Positions 7,301 through 16,313 are shown, counted from the stretch's first letter. The stretch: DNA of 64,000 nt from Pseudonocardia halophobica (GCF_027922425.1 NZ_BSFQ01000006.1:62001-126000), one strand, 5' to 3'. Program-made: numbers and translations. Notes: generated from the sequence alone by a model not told the origin.

Positions 7301-8701
7301 TCAGTCCGGGTCCGGCCCCCGGCCGCGCCGGCGGGCGGTGCGCTCCTTCCCGCCGCGTCCGGACGACCCGCCGCCGCTGCGCTGCGCCCGGCCCCCGCGG
7401 CTCGCCAGACCCCGTTGGCTCGTCACGCGCGACGGGCGCGTACGCGGGGTCAGGAGGTCGCGCAACTCGTCCTCGGAGGGGGTGTCGTGGTCGACGAGGC
7501 GCTCGGGTTCCTCGGCCTCGTCCTCGGGGCTGCCGTCGGCTTCCGCGGCGGCTTCCTCGTCCCTGCCGTCGTCAGCCTCCTCGTCGGCTTCGTCGTCGGA
7601 ATCGTCCTCGACCTCGTCCTCCGCCGCGTAGTCCTCCTCGTCGGCGGACTCGTCCTCGTCGGCGGGCTCGTCCTCGTCCTCGTCGGCGGGCTCGTCCTCG
7701 TCGACGAGTTCGTCCTCGTCGGCGGGCTCGTCCTCATCGACGAGTTCGTCTTCGTCAGCGAGCTCTTCGTCGTCGGCGGGCTCGTCCTCGTCGACGAGTT
7801 CGTCTTCGTCGACGGGCTCGTCTTCATCGGCGAGTTCGTCCTCGTCGGCGGCTTCGTCGTCGACGAGCTCGTCTTCCCCGGAGTCGTCGTCCTCCTCGGC
7901 GAGCTCGTCGTCGTCGGCGCGCTCGTCCTCGTCGACCGGTCCGTCCTCGTCGACGTCGTCGTCCTCCTCGGTGTCGTCCGGGCCGGCCTCGGCGTCGGAG
8001 TGGGCGGCGGGCCCGTCGACGTAGTCCTCGTCGTCCTCGTCCTCGGCGGGTTCGTCGTCCTCGTCGGCCTCGTACTCTGCGTCGTCCTGGTCGTCGTACT
8101 CGGCGTCCTCGTCATCCTCGGCGACCTCGTCGGTCTCCTCCGAGTCGGCGGCGGAGTCCTCGTCGGCCACCTCGTCGGCGTCGTCCTCGGGCTCGTCGAG
8201 GTCGTCGGAGTCGTCGTACCCGGCTTCCTCCTCGTCCTCGTCGAGCTCGTCGTCGGCCTCGTCGTCGGCCTCGGCTTCGGCTCCGTCGTCGGCCTCGTCG
8301 CCCGCCTCGTCGTCGACCTCGTCCCGCTCCTCGTCGGACTCGTCCTCGGCGGGCTGGTCCTCGGCGGGCTGGTCCTCGTCGGACTCGACCTCGTCGGACT
8401 CGGCATCGTAAGACTCCTCGTCGGAGTCGTCGTAGGCGTCGTCGGAGTCCTCGTACTCCTCCTCCGGCTCCTCCGACTCCGCGTCCTCGTCCATGAGGTC
8501 CTCGGGGGTGACCTCGTCCTCCAGCTCGTCCGGGCCGGCCTCGGCCCCGGAGGCAGGGGCCCCCTCCTCGCCCTCGAGGTCGGCGTCGACCTGCGCCTCA
8601 CCCGTCTCCTCGACCCGGATGCGCAGCGTCAGCTTCTTGCTGCCGAGCATGATGTAGCCGCTGATGTCGGCCAGGTCCGAAGACTGCGTCGGGTCAGCCA
8701 T
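7301..8701 (-). CDS. Asp/Glu-rich low-complexity protein
   Basis: The 466-residue protein has a compact N-terminus of ~45 residues (ADPTQSSDLADISGYIMLG then KKLTLRIRVEETGE). About 330 residues of Asp, Glu, Ala and Ser follow, including tandem repeats of the type ELVDEDEPAD. A basic Arg/Gly tail ends in RRRGRGPDPD. The basic tail and acidic middle make it strongly bipolar in charge. I chose the ATG at 8701 because GGGGAG lies upstream and it overlaps the preceding small gene by 8 bases. I do not recognise the N-terminal domain. Linkage to a ParA ATPase is reminiscent of intrinsically disordered ParA partners. Confidence 0.72.
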   Translation of the reverse strand: MADPTQSSDLADISGYIMLGSKKLTLRIRVEETGEAQVDADLEGEEGAPASGAEAGPDELEDEVTPEDLMDEDAESEEPEEEYEDSDDAYDDSDEESYDAESDEVESDEDQPAEDQPAEDESDEERDEVDDEAGDEADDGAEAEADDEADDELDEDEEEAGYDDSDDLDEPEDDADEVADEDSAADSEETDEVAEDDEDAEYDDQDDAEYEADEDDEPAEDEDDEDYVDGPAAHSDAEAGPDDTEEDDDVDEDGPVDEDERADDDELAEEDDDSGEDELVDDEAADEDELADEDEPVDEDELVDEDEPADDEELADEDELVDEDEPADEDELVDEDEPADEDEDEPADEDESADEEDYAAEDEVEDDSDDEADEEADDGRDEEAAAEADGSPEDEAEEPERLVDHDTPSEDELRDLLTPRTRPSRVTSQRGLASRGGRAQRSGGGSSGRGGKERTARRRGRGPDPD

Positions 8702-8891
8702 CGCGCCGCTCCCCACCGGTCGTGCGGGAGGCCCGCGCCGCCGCCACCATCCCCAGCAGGGCCGCGCTCGCCCCCGCGACCGGCGTCAACCACACCGGAC
8801 CGGGCCGCCGGTGCGCGAACAAGAGCCTGCCCGCACCGCCGACCAGCGCCCCGACCGCGAGCCCGCGGCCGAGGTGTCGTCCCGTCGTCAC
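8694..8891 (-). CDS. Small two-segment membrane protein
   Basis: This 65-residue protein has two likely membrane segments (GLAVGALVGGAGRLLFA and the segment LTPVAGASAALLGMVAAA), joined by HRRPGPVW. The GTG start is preceded by GAGGAGGAC, a strong ribosome binding site; a second GTG one codon upstream is possible. Its end overlaps the start of the acidic-protein gene, so the two are co-translated. I do not recognise a family. It could anchor the acidic protein at the membrane, but that is speculation. Confidence 0.55.
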   Translation of the reverse strand: MTTGRHLGRGLAVGALVGGAGRLLFAHRRPGPVWLTPVAGASAALLGMVAAARASRTTGGERRDG

Positions 8892-9048
8892 CACGCGGTC
8901 CTCCTCCGTCTCGCGCGGCGGACCGGTCGCCGCCGCGCGCCGCCCACCCGGGCGGCGTGGGCGCGGGTGCCCGAGGGATCCGGAGGGGCAAACGGGAGGG
9001 GGTCGAAGTTCGGCCGTTCGCCCGACGGGTGCGGCCGACCGGCCGCGC

Positions 9049-11076
9049 TCAGCCCGGGATGCGCCGAAACAGCAGGAGCGAGTGCGGCGGGAGCGTGATG
9101 GTGCTGCGCGGGCGCAGCGGCCGCTCCGCGACCGGGCAGCCGTCCTCCTTCGTGCTGTCGAGCACCGGGAGCAGCGGCGAACCACCGCCCGGCAGCACGC
9201 ACGCCGCGCCCGAGCCGCCGGCGTGCAGCAGGAACAGCCACTCCCCGGCGAGCAGGCCGAGGGAGCGGGCGTGGGCGTCGTGCCAGTCCTCGTGGGTGAG
9301 CGCCCGGCCGGAGGGGTGCCACCAGCGCACCTCCTCGTCGCGGAGGAAGCGGTCGCGGTGGAGGGCGGGGGAGGAGCGGCGGATGGCGGCGACCCGCGCG
9401 GTGAAGCGGGTCATCGCCTCGGCCGCCCCGGGGTCGAGCCCGTCGGGCGACCAGTCGACCCAGGTGGTCTCGTCGTCGAGGCAGTAGGCGTTGTTGTTGC
9501 CGTGCTGGGTCCGCCAGCGCTCGTCGCCGCCGAGGATCATCGGCGTCCCGATCGACAGCAGCAGGGTGCCGAGCATGGCCCGCGCGGTCGCCCGCCGCCG
9601 CGCCCGGACGACCGGCGACGACGACTCGCCCTCCACCCCGAAGTTCTGCGAGCGGTTGTCGTCCGTGCCGTCCCGGTTCTGCTCGCCGTTGGCCTCGTTG
9701 TGCTTGCGCTCGTAGGAGACGAGATCGCGCAGGGTGAAGCCGTCGTGCGCGGTCACGAAGTTGACCGACGCCCACGGCCGCCGCCCGGACAGGGCGTACA
9801 GGTCGGAGCTGCCGGTCACCCGCGAGGCCAGCTCGGCGATGTGGCCGTGGCCGCGGAAGAAGTCCCGTACCGCGTCGCGGTAGCGGCCGTTCCACTCCGA
9901 CCATGCGACGCCGAAGCCGCCCACCCGGTAGCCCTCGCCGGTGGCGTCCCAGGGCTCGGCGATGAGCTTGCACGTGGACAGCACGGGGTCCTGCGCGATC
10001 GCCGTGAGCAGCGCGGAGTTCGGGTCGAACGGGCCGGAGTGCGGCCGGCCGAGCACCGACGCGAGGTCGATGCGGAAGCCGTCGACGCCGTAGCGGGTGA
10101 CCCAGTGCCGCAGCGCGTCGCACACCAGGCGGATCACGGTGGGGGAGCCGGCGTCGAGGGTGTTGCCGGTGCCCGTGATGTCGGCGTCGTGGCCGAGCCC
10201 GCCCAGCGAGTAGTAGGCGCGGGCGTCGAGACCGCGGTAGGAGAGCGTGACGCCGCCGACCCCGCCCTCGCACGTGTGGTTGGGGACGAAGTCGAGGATC
10301 ACCTCGATGCCGGCCGCGTGCAGGGCGTCCACCATGGACCGGAACTCGGTGGTCTCGGCGCCCGGGCTGCTCGCGTACCCGCTGTGCGGGGCGAGGAAGC
10401 CGAGCGTGGAGTAGCCCCAGTAGTTGCGGGCGCCGCGCTCGAGCAGTGAGGGCTCGGAGGCGCTCGCGCACACCGGCAGGAGTTCGACGGCGGTGACCCC
10501 GATCCGCTGGAGGTGCTCGACGACGGCCGGGTGCGCCAGTCCGAGGTACGTGCCGCGCAGCTCCGGCGGGACCTCGGGGTGCCGCGCGGTGTAGCCCTTC
10601 ACGTGCAGCTCGGTGATCACGGTCTCGGACCACGGGACGTCCGGGCGCGGCGGCAGCGGTGTGCCGTCGGGCGCCTCGACCACGGACAACGGCACGGCGC
10701 CGAGCGAGTCGACCGTGCTCGGCGGGCCGGTCATCGGGTCGTCGACCCAGCCCCGGGCGGCGTCGAGGTCGGTGACGCGGCCGTCGATCCGCCGCGCGTA
10801 CGGGTCGACCAGGATCTTGTGCGGGTTGTAGCGGTGGCCCTCCCAGGGGCGGTAGGGGCCGTGCACGCGGAAGCCGTAGCGCTGTCCCGGCCGGACGTCC
10901 GGCACGTGCCCGTGCCACACCCCGAAGGTCCGCTCGGTCAGCTCCACCCGCCGCTCGACGAGCTCGCCGGGCGCACCGTCCACCAGGCACACCTCGACGG
11001 CGTCCGCGCTGGTCGAGGCGACGGCGAAGCGCGCCCCGGTGTCGTCGACGTGGGCACCCAACGGGAAGACAGGCAC
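9049..11076 (-). CDS. glgX: Glycogen debranching enzyme GlgX (isoamylase-type, GH13)
   Basis: The 675-residue protein cleaves alpha-1,6 branches of phosphorylase-trimmed glycogen. An N-terminal CBM48 domain (RYGFRVHGPYRPWEGHRYNP) precedes the GH13 barrel. Catalytic residues fall at Asp ~335 (GFRIDLASV), Glu ~372 (LIAEPWD) and Asp ~443 (TAHDGFTL), very close to those of E. coli GlgX. The start is GTG at 11076. It lies only 19 bases from the divergent ABC-ATPase start, so the two promoters must overlap each other and the coding ends. With GlgP it completes glycogen breakdown. Confidence 0.93.
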   Translation of the reverse strand: MPVFPLGAHVDDTGARFAVASTSADAVEVCLVDGAPGELVERRVELTERTFGVWHGHVPDVRPGQRYGFRVHGPYRPWEGHRYNPHKILVDPYARRIDGRVTDLDAARGWVDDPMTGPPSTVDSLGAVPLSVVEAPDGTPLPPRPDVPWSETVITELHVKGYTARHPEVPPELRGTYLGLAHPAVVEHLQRIGVTAVELLPVCASASEPSLLERGARNYWGYSTLGFLAPHSGYASSPGAETTEFRSMVDALHAAGIEVILDFVPNHTCEGGVGGVTLSYRGLDARAYYSLGGLGHDADITGTGNTLDAGSPTVIRLVCDALRHWVTRYGVDGFRIDLASVLGRPHSGPFDPNSALLTAIAQDPVLSTCKLIAEPWDATGEGYRVGGFGVAWSEWNGRYRDAVRDFFRGHGHIAELASRVTGSSDLYALSGRRPWASVNFVTAHDGFTLRDLVSYERKHNEANGEQNRDGTDDNRSQNFGVEGESSSPVVRARRRATARAMLGTLLLSIGTPMILGGDERWRTQHGNNNAYCLDDETTWVDWSPDGLDPGAAEAMTRFTARVAAIRRSSPALHRDRFLRDEEVRWWHPSGRALTHEDWHDAHARSLGLLAGEWLFLLHAGGSGAACVLPGGGSPLLPVLDSTKEDGCPVAERPLRPRSTITLPPHSLLLFRRIPG

Positions 11077-11095
11077 GATCGGCGAGGATAAGGGG

Positions 11096-11941
11096 GTGAG
11101 TTCCCCCGGATCGCCCGCCGGCGCAGAAACCTCAGTGCAGAGCGTCACACCCGATCTGTCCGATCTCGTGATCCACATGGACGGGGTCAGCGTCCGCCGC
11201 GGGAAGACCGTGCTGCTCGACTCGGTCGACTGGCAGGTCGAGCTCGACGAGCGCTGGGTCGTCCTCGGGCCCAACGGCGCCGGCAAGACCACCCTGCTGC
11301 GCCTCGCCGCGGCCGAGATGCACCCGACGGCCGGCACCGTCGACGTCCTCGGCGAGCGGATGGGCCGGGTCGCGGTGTTCGAGCTGCGCCCGCGCATCGG
11401 CCTGACCTCGGCGAACCTCGGCATCCGGATCCCGGGCGACGAGGTCGTGTCCGACGTCGTCGTCAGCGCCGGGTACGGCGTGCTCGGCCGCTGGCGGGAG
11501 CGGTACGACTCGCTGGACACCGACCGGGCCGAGCACCTGCTCGAGCAGCTCGGCATGGCCGGGTTCGCCGACCGCGAGTACCGGACGCTGTCCGAGGGCG
11601 AGCGCAAGCGGGTGCTGATCGCCCGCGCACTGATGACCGACCCGGAGCTCCTGCTGCTCGACGAGCCCGCCGCCGGCCTCGACCTCGGCGGCCGGGAGGA
11701 CCTCGTCTCCCGGCTCTCCACGCTGGCGCTCGACGCCGAGGCCCCGGCGTCGGTGCTGGTCACCCACCACGTCGAGGAGATCCCGCCCGGCTACTCGCAC
11801 GGCCTGCTCCTGCGCGGCGGGAAGGTCGTGGCCGCGGGGCTGCTCGACGACGTCCTCACCGACGAGAACCTCTCCGCCACCTTCGGCCTGCCGCTCGCCG
11901 TGCAGCGCCGGCGCGGGCGGTACACGGCCTGGCTGCGCTGA
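11096..11941 (+). CDS. ABC transporter ATP-binding protein (stand-alone)
   Basis: The 281-residue ATPase has Walker A GPNGAGKTT (~residues 60-68), signature LSEGERKRV, Walker B LLLLDEPAAGLDL and the H-loop VTHHVEEIP. No permease gene is adjacent. The EIPPGYSHGLLLRGGKV segment is typical of the ModF/YfmF-like group. It occupies the position of Rv3041c in M. tuberculosis. The GTG at 11096 is chosen because conserved sequence begins shortly after; a shorter start at ATG 11177 is possible. Substrate is unknown. Confidence 0.85.
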   Translation: MSSPGSPAGAETSVQSVTPDLSDLVIHMDGVSVRRGKTVLLDSVDWQVELDERWVVLGPNGAGKTTLLRLAAAEMHPTAGTVDVLGERMGRVAVFELRPRIGLTSANLGIRIPGDEVVSDVVVSAGYGVLGRWRERYDSLDTDRAEHLLEQLGMAGFADREYRTLSEGERKRVLIARALMTDPELLLLDEPAAGLDLGGREDLVSRLSTLALDAEAPASVLVTHHVEEIPPGYSHGLLLRGGKVVAAGLLDDVLTDENLSATFGLPLAVQRRRGRYTAWLR

Positions 11942-12017
11942 CCGGGAGCTGATCCGGGCCTCCCCGTCGGGTGAGCGGGCGGGGCCCGCTGCCCGGACGG
12001 CGGGTTAGGGTCCGGGC

Positions 12018-12797
12018 GTGACGGAATTCGTGAGGCTCGAGGTCGACAACGGGGTGGGCACGATCCGGCTGGACCGGCCGCCCATGAACGCGCTCAACCG
12101 GCAGGTCCAGGCGGAGCTGCTGCAGATCGCGCAGGAGGCCGCGACCAGGGCGGACGTCCGCGCAGTGATCGTCTACGGCGGCGAGAAGACGCTGGCGGCG
12201 GGCGCCGACGTCAAGGAGATGGCGACCATGTCCTACTCGGACATGGCCCCGCGGGCCCGCGCGCTCTCGGCCGGCCTCGGCGCGCTCTCGATCATCCCGA
12301 AGCCGACGGTCGCCGCGGTCACCGGCTACGCGCTCGGCGGCGGCCTCGAGGTCGCCCTCGGCGCCGACCGGCGCATCGTCGGCGACAACGCCAAGCTCGG
12401 CTTCCCGGAGATCCTGCTCGGCATCTTCCCGGGCGGCGGCGGCACCCAGCGGCTCGCCCGGCTGATCGGCCCGTCGCGCGCGAAGGACCTGATCTACACC
12501 GGCCGGTTCGTCGACGCCCAGGAGGCGCTGGCGATCGGGCTGGTCGACGAGGTCGTCCCCGCCGACGAGGTGTACACCCGCTCCGTCGAGTACGTCTCGC
12601 AGTTCACCTCGGGCCCCGCTCTGGCGTACGCCGCCGCGAAGAAGGCGATCGACGGCGGCCTGGACACCGACCTGCGCACCGGCCTGGACATCGAGTCGGA
12701 GCTGTTCGCGGGCGTGTTCGCCAGCGACGACGCCGCGATCGGCATGAAGTCGTTCGTCGAGAACGGCCCGGGCAAGGCGAGCTTCACCGGCCGCTGA
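12018..12797 (+). CDS. Enoyl-CoA hydratase/isomerase family (EchA17-like)
   Basis: This 259-residue crotonase-fold enzyme has both catalytic glutamates of true hydratases: Glu in GGGLEVAL (~residue 109) and Glu in [18 protein letters not shown] (~130). It would hydrate 2-enoyl-CoA in beta-oxidation. Its position after the ABC ATPase and before the methyltransferase matches echA17 (Rv3039c) in M. tuberculosis. The GTG start lies 6 bases after TAGGGT (12006-12011), indicating a leaderless mRNA. A palindromic repeat follows the stop. Confidence 0.9.
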   Translation: MTEFVRLEVDNGVGTIRLDRPPMNALNRQVQAELLQIAQEAATRADVRAVIVYGGEKTLAAGADVKEMATMSYSDMAPRARALSAGLGALSIIPKPTVAAVTGYALGGGLEVALGADRRIVGDNAKLGFPEILLGIFPGGGGTQRLARLIGPSRAKDLIYTGRFVDAQEALAIGLVDEVVPADEVYTRSVEYVSQFTSGPALAYAAAKKAIDGGLDTDLRTGLDIESELFAGVFASDDAAIGMKSFVENGPGKASFTGR

Positions 12798-12802
12798 CCC
12801 CT

Positions 12803-12842
12803 GTGAGTGGCGATAGTCGCCATAGCGACTATCGCCACTCAC
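12803..12842. repeat. 40-nt palindrome, copy 2 (18-bp perfect stem)
   Basis: Two 18-base arms, beginning GTGAGTGGCGATAGTCGC, flank the loop CATA. The element starts 5 bases after the enoyl-CoA hydratase stop and ends 17 bases before the rnz start. It shares its arms with the copies at 4492 and 56778. Confidence 0.9.
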
Positions 12843-12859
12843 GACCGATCGGAGGCCGG

Positions 12860-13780
12860 GTGAGCGCACGGGAGCTGGTGGTGCTGGGGACCGCGAGCCA
12901 GGCACCCACGCGGACCCGCAACCACAACGGCTACCTGCTCCGCTGGGACCGGGCCGGGCTCCTCTTCGACCCGGGCGAGGGCACCCAGCGGCAGATGCTG
13001 TTCGCCGGCATCGCGGCGAGCGCGGTCACCCGGATCTGCCTGACCCACATGCACGGCGACCACTGCCTCGGCGTGCCCGGCGTGGTGCAGCGGCTCTCCC
13101 TCGACGAGGTCCCGCACCCCGTGCACGCGCACTTCCCGGCGTCGGGCCAGGAGCACTTCACCCGGCTCCGGTACGCCACCTCCTACCGGGAGCGCGGGGA
13201 CCTGCGCGAACACCCGCACGACCGGGACGGCGTGGTCGCCCGGGACGAGGCCGGCAGCCTCGAGGTCCGGCGGCTGGAGCACCCCGTCGAGGCCTTCGGC
13301 TACCGGCTCGTGGAGCCCGACGGCCGCCGCATGCTCCCCGAGGCCCTGGCCCGCGCCGGGATCACCGGCCCGCGGGTCCGCGAGCTGCAGGCCCGCGGGG
13401 AGCTCGACGGCGTGCGGCTGGAGGAGGTCAGCGCGCCGCGGCCGGGTCAGGTGTTCGCGTTCGTCATGGACACCCGGCTGTGCGACGGCGTGTACGCCCT
13501 GGCCGACAGGGCGGACATGCTGGTCATCGAGGCGACCTTCCTCGACGGGGACCGCGACCTCGCCCACGCCTACGGCCACCTCACCGCACGGCAGGCCGCG
13601 GCCGTCGCGGCCGAGTGCGGCGTGCGCACGCTCGTGCTCACGCACTTCTCCCAGCGCTACACCGAGCCGGGGCGGTTCGCCGCGGAGGCGCGGGAGGTGT
13701 TCGGCGGCGAGCTCGTCGTCGCCGAGGACCTGATGCGGGTGCCCGTGCCGCCGCGGGGGGTCGTCGGGCAGCCGACCTAG
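12860..13780 (+). CDS. rnz: Ribonuclease Z (tRNA 3'-endonuclease), short form
   Basis: The 306-residue metallo-beta-lactamase-fold nuclease trims tRNA 3' ends. The zinc motif HMHGDH sits at residues ~62-67, with further ligands in DTRLCDG, the [21 protein letters not shown] segment and LTHFSQRY. A frame extends upstream through the palindrome, but GTG at 12860 has GGAGG correctly placed and fits the family start. Its stop TAG overlaps the MarR stop on the other strand within CTAG at 13777-13780. Confidence 0.88.
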   Translation: MSARELVVLGTASQAPTRTRNHNGYLLRWDRAGLLFDPGEGTQRQMLFAGIAASAVTRICLTHMHGDHCLGVPGVVQRLSLDEVPHPVHAHFPASGQEHFTRLRYATSYRERGDLREHPHDRDGVVARDEAGSLEVRRLEHPVEAFGYRLVEPDGRRMLPEALARAGITGPRVRELQARGELDGVRLEEVSAPRPGQVFAFVMDTRLCDGVYALADRADMLVIEATFLDGDRDLAHAYGHLTARQAAAVAAECGVRTLVLTHFSQRYTEPGRFAAEAREVFGGELVVAEDLMRVPVPPRGVVGQPT

Positions 13781-14235
13781 GAGCTCCGCCCCGCGCCGGC
13801 GTAGGCGTCCATCGACTCGACCAGCGCGTGCAGCCGGTCCCGGAGCGCGTCGCGCTCGTCGGCCTCGAGACCGAACGCCTCGGCCATCCCGACGGGCACC
13901 CCGAGCGCCCGGGCCTGCAGGTCCCGGCCCTCGTCGGTGAGCACGGCCTCCACGCCGCGCTCGTCGTCCGTCCGCCGGCGGCGCGCGATCAGCCCCGCCC
14001 CCTGGAGCCGCTTGAGCAGCGGTGTGACCGTGCCGTAGTCGAGGTGCAGGGCGGTGGCGACCTCCTTGACCGTGAGGCTCCCGTGCTTCCAGAGCAGGAG
14101 CATCACCAGGTACTGCGGGTAGGTCAGGCCCAGCTCGTCCAGCAGGGGCCGGTAGGCCGCCGTGACCGCGCGGGATGCCGCGTAGATCGCGAAGCACAAC
14201 TGGTCCTCGAGCAGCATCGACTCGGTCCGTTCCAC
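13777..14235 (-). CDS. MarR-family regulator, OhrR-like
   Basis: The ~152-residue protein has the OhrR N-terminus [13 protein letters not shown] with the conserved reactive cysteine, then [15 protein letters not shown] and a winged helix ([41 protein letters not shown]). OhrR senses organic hydroperoxides through this cysteine. The neighbour is an esterase, not the usual Ohr peroxidase. The start at GTG 14235 fits OhrR length; a longer frame begins at 14277 inside the operator. It probably autorepresses through the palindrome at 14264-14281. Confidence 0.82.
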   Translation of the reverse strand: MERTESMLLEDQLCFAIYAASRAVTAAYRPLLDELGLTYPQYLVMLLLWKHGSLTVKEVATALHLDYGTVTPLLKRLQGAGLIARRRRTDDERGVEAVLTDEGRDLQARALGVPVGMAEAFGLEADERDALRDRLHALVESMDAYAGAGRSS

Positions 14236-14263
14236 CTCGCCGACTGTATCACGCGCGCCACAG

Positions 14264-14281
14264 TAACTTGTGCACAAGTTA
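14264..14281. promoter_or_regulatory. Operator palindrome between MarR gene and esterase
   Basis: TAACTTGTGCACAAGTTA is a perfect 18-base palindrome centred in the divergent promoter region. It lies 29 bases from the proposed MarR start and 61 from the esterase start. MarR-family dimers bind such sites. It is probably the OhrR-like protein's site and would control both genes. Confidence 0.7.
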
Positions 14282-14341
14282 ATTGAGGACTAGCTTTCTC
14301 GGCATCGGCCCGCGAGGGGCCCGAGCAGAACGGAGAACACG

Positions 14342-15304
14342 ATGAGCGAGAAGATCGACCGGCCGGTGCTGGAGCCGGCGGCGCAGGCATTCGTCGAGGC
14401 CACGGCGACCCCGCCGTTCCTCTACCAGCTCGACCCCGTCGAGGGTCGCAAGGTCGTGGACGAGGTCCAGTCCGGAGAGATCGCGAAGCCCGCGATCGAC
14501 GAGGAGTGGGTCGCCGTCGAGGGTGGACCGACCGGTCCGGTGAACGTGCGGATCGTGAAGCCGCAGGGCGCCTCCGGGCCGCTGCCGGTGGTCCTCTACA
14601 TGCACGGCGGCGGCTGGGTGTTCGGCAACGCCCACACCCACGACCGGCTGGTCCGCGAGCTCGCCGTGGGCGCGGACGCCGCCGTGGTCTTCGTCGAGTA
14701 CACGCCGTCGCCCGAGGCCCGCTACCCCGTCGCGATCGAGCAGGGCTACCGCGCCGCGCAGTGGATCGGCACGGACGGCGCCGCGCACGGGCTCGACGCG
14801 AGCCGGCTGGCCGTGGCGGGCGACTCGGTGGGCGGCAACATGACCGCCGCCCTCACGCTGATGGCCAAGGAGCGCGGAGACGTCACGTTCACCGCGCAGC
14901 TGCTCTTCTACCCGGTGACCGACGCGAACTTCGACACCGAGTCCTACCGGCGGTTCGAGACCGGCTACTTCCTGCACCGCGAGGGCATGAAGTGGTTCTG
15001 GGACCAGTACACGACGGACGAGGCCGAGCGCGCGCAGATCACCGCCTCACCGCTGCGGGCGACCACGGAGCAGCTCGCCGGGCTCCCGCCCGCGCTGGTG
15101 ATCACCGACGAGGCGGACGTCCTCCGCGACGAGGGCGAGGCCTACGCGGACAAGCTCCGCGCCGCGGGCGTCGCGGTCACCTCGACCCGCTACCTCGGCA
15201 TGGTCCACGACTTCATGATGCTGAACACCTTGCGGGGCAGCGGCGCGGCGACCTCCGCGATCGCCCAGGCCGTCGCCACCCTGAAGGCCGCGCTGCACGG
15301 CTGA
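14342..15304 (+). CDS. Alpha/beta hydrolase, hormone-sensitive-lipase family esterase
   Basis: The 320-residue enzyme carries the oxyanion motif HGGGW (~residues 87-91) and nucleophile motif GDSVGG (~159-164). An Asp in ITDEADVLRDEG and a His in LGMVHDFMM complete the triad. The cap region is typical of the HSL (alpha/beta hydrolase fold-3) family acting on short-chain esters. An ATG with GGAG upstream is used. It diverges from an OhrR-like regulator across a shared operator, so induction by peroxide or a related signal is likely. The natural substrate is unknown. Confidence 0.88.
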   Translation: MSEKIDRPVLEPAAQAFVEATATPPFLYQLDPVEGRKVVDEVQSGEIAKPAIDEEWVAVEGGPTGPVNVRIVKPQGASGPLPVVLYMHGGGWVFGNAHTHDRLVRELAVGADAAVVFVEYTPSPEARYPVAIEQGYRAAQWIGTDGAAHGLDASRLAVAGDSVGGNMTAALTLMAKERGDVTFTAQLLFYPVTDANFDTESYRRFETGYFLHREGMKWFWDQYTTDEAERAQITASPLRATTEQLAGLPPALVITDEADVLRDEGEAYADKLRAAGVAVTSTRYLGMVHDFMMLNTLRGSGAATSAIAQAVATLKAALHG

Positions 15305-15359
15305 GCGGTGTCGGCCCGGACGCGCCCTCGGGGTCGCGGACGGCCTAGGGTCCCTACCC

Positions 15360-16313
15360 ATGAGTACGGACCAGGCTCCGAACCCGCACGCCACGGCCGA
15401 GCAGGTCGAGGCCGCCTGGCGCGATCCCAAGCTGGCCAACGTGCTCTACCACGACTGGGAAGCGGGCACGTACGACGAGAAGTGGTCGATCAGCTACGAC
15501 GAGCGCTGCATCGACTACGCCGCCGGCCGCTTCCGCCTGGCCACCGGCTGGGACGGCCGCCCCTACGGGCACGCGCTGGAGCTGGGCTGCGGGACCGGGT
15601 TCTTCCTGCTCAACCTGATGCAGGCCGGCGTCGCGGAGAAGGGCTCGGTCACCGACCTCTCGCCGGGCATGGTGCAGGCCGCACTGCGCAACGCCGAGCA
15701 CCTCGGCCTCCCGGTCGACGGGAAGGTGGCCGACGCCGAGACCGTCCCGTACCCGGACGACACGTTCGACCTGGTCGTCGGGCACGCGGTGCTGCACCAC
15801 ATCCCGGACGTCGAGCAGGCGTTGCGCGAGGTGCTGCGGGTGCTGAAGCCGGGCGGGCGGTTCGTGTTCGCCGGCGAGCCCACCACGATCGGCGACGCCT
15901 ACGCCCGCAAGCTCTCGCAATGGACGTGGAGGGCCGCGACCACGGTCACCAGGCTGGGCCCGCTGCAGGGGTGGCGACGCCCGCAGGCCGAGCTCGACGA
16001 GTCCAGCCGGGCCGCCGCCCTCGAGGCGGTCGTCGACATCCACACCTTCGACCCGGCCGAGCTGGAGCGCATGGCCGAGCGCGCCGGCGCGCGCGAGGTC
16101 CGCGCCGTCACCGAGGAGCTCACCGCCGCGATGCTCGGCTGGCCGGTGCGGACCTTCGAGGCGGCCGTGCCCGCGGGCAAGCTGGGCTGGAACTGGGCGA
16201 TGTTCGCCTACCACTCCTGGCAGCGGCTCTCGAAGCTCGACGCCGTGCTCGGCAGGGTGGTCCCGCGGGCCTGGTTCTACAACGCGCTGATCTCCGGCAC
16301 CAAGCCCCGGTAG
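15360..16313 (+). CDS. SAM-dependent class I methyltransferase (Rv3038c-like position)
   Basis: The 317-residue protein has motif I ELGCGTGFFLLNL (~residue 73), then TDLSPGMVQAAL, DTFDLVVGHAVLHHI and RVLKPGGRFVFAGEP, all standard for Methyltransf_11. A helical C-terminal part ends WFYNALISGTKPR. It follows the enoyl-CoA hydratase region as Rv3038c does in M. tuberculosis. The ATG lies 8 bases after TAGGGT (15346-15351), again suggesting a leaderless transcript. The acceptor is unknown. Confidence 0.87.
   Translation: MSTDQAPNPHATAEQVEAAWRDPKLANVLYHDWEAGTYDEKWSISYDERCIDYAAGRFRLATGWDGRPYGHALELGCGTGFFLLNLMQAGVAEKGSVTDLSPGMVQAALRNAEHLGLPVDGKVADAETVPYPDDTFDLVVGHAVLHHIPDVEQALREVLRVLKPGGRFVFAGEPTTIGDAYARKLSQWTWRAATTVTRLGPLQGWRRPQAELDESSRAAALEAVVDIHTFDPAELERMAERAGAREVRAVTEELTAAMLGWPVRTFEAAVPAGKLGWNWAMFAYHSWQRLSKLDAVLGRVVPRAWFYNALISGTKPR

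Noticed and set aside
5400..8891. Gas-vesicle cluster
   Set aside because: An acidic protein with ParA and PadR neighbours suggested this, but no GvpA, GvpF/L, GvpG or GvpK sequence is present in the window.
6365..9487. A 1040-codon plus-strand frame with Val/Leu-rich repeats resembling membrane segments
   Set aside because: It is the antisense of the Asp/Glu-rich repeat protein and the ParA gene. The hydrophobic pattern is a by-product of GAC/GAG codons read on the other strand.
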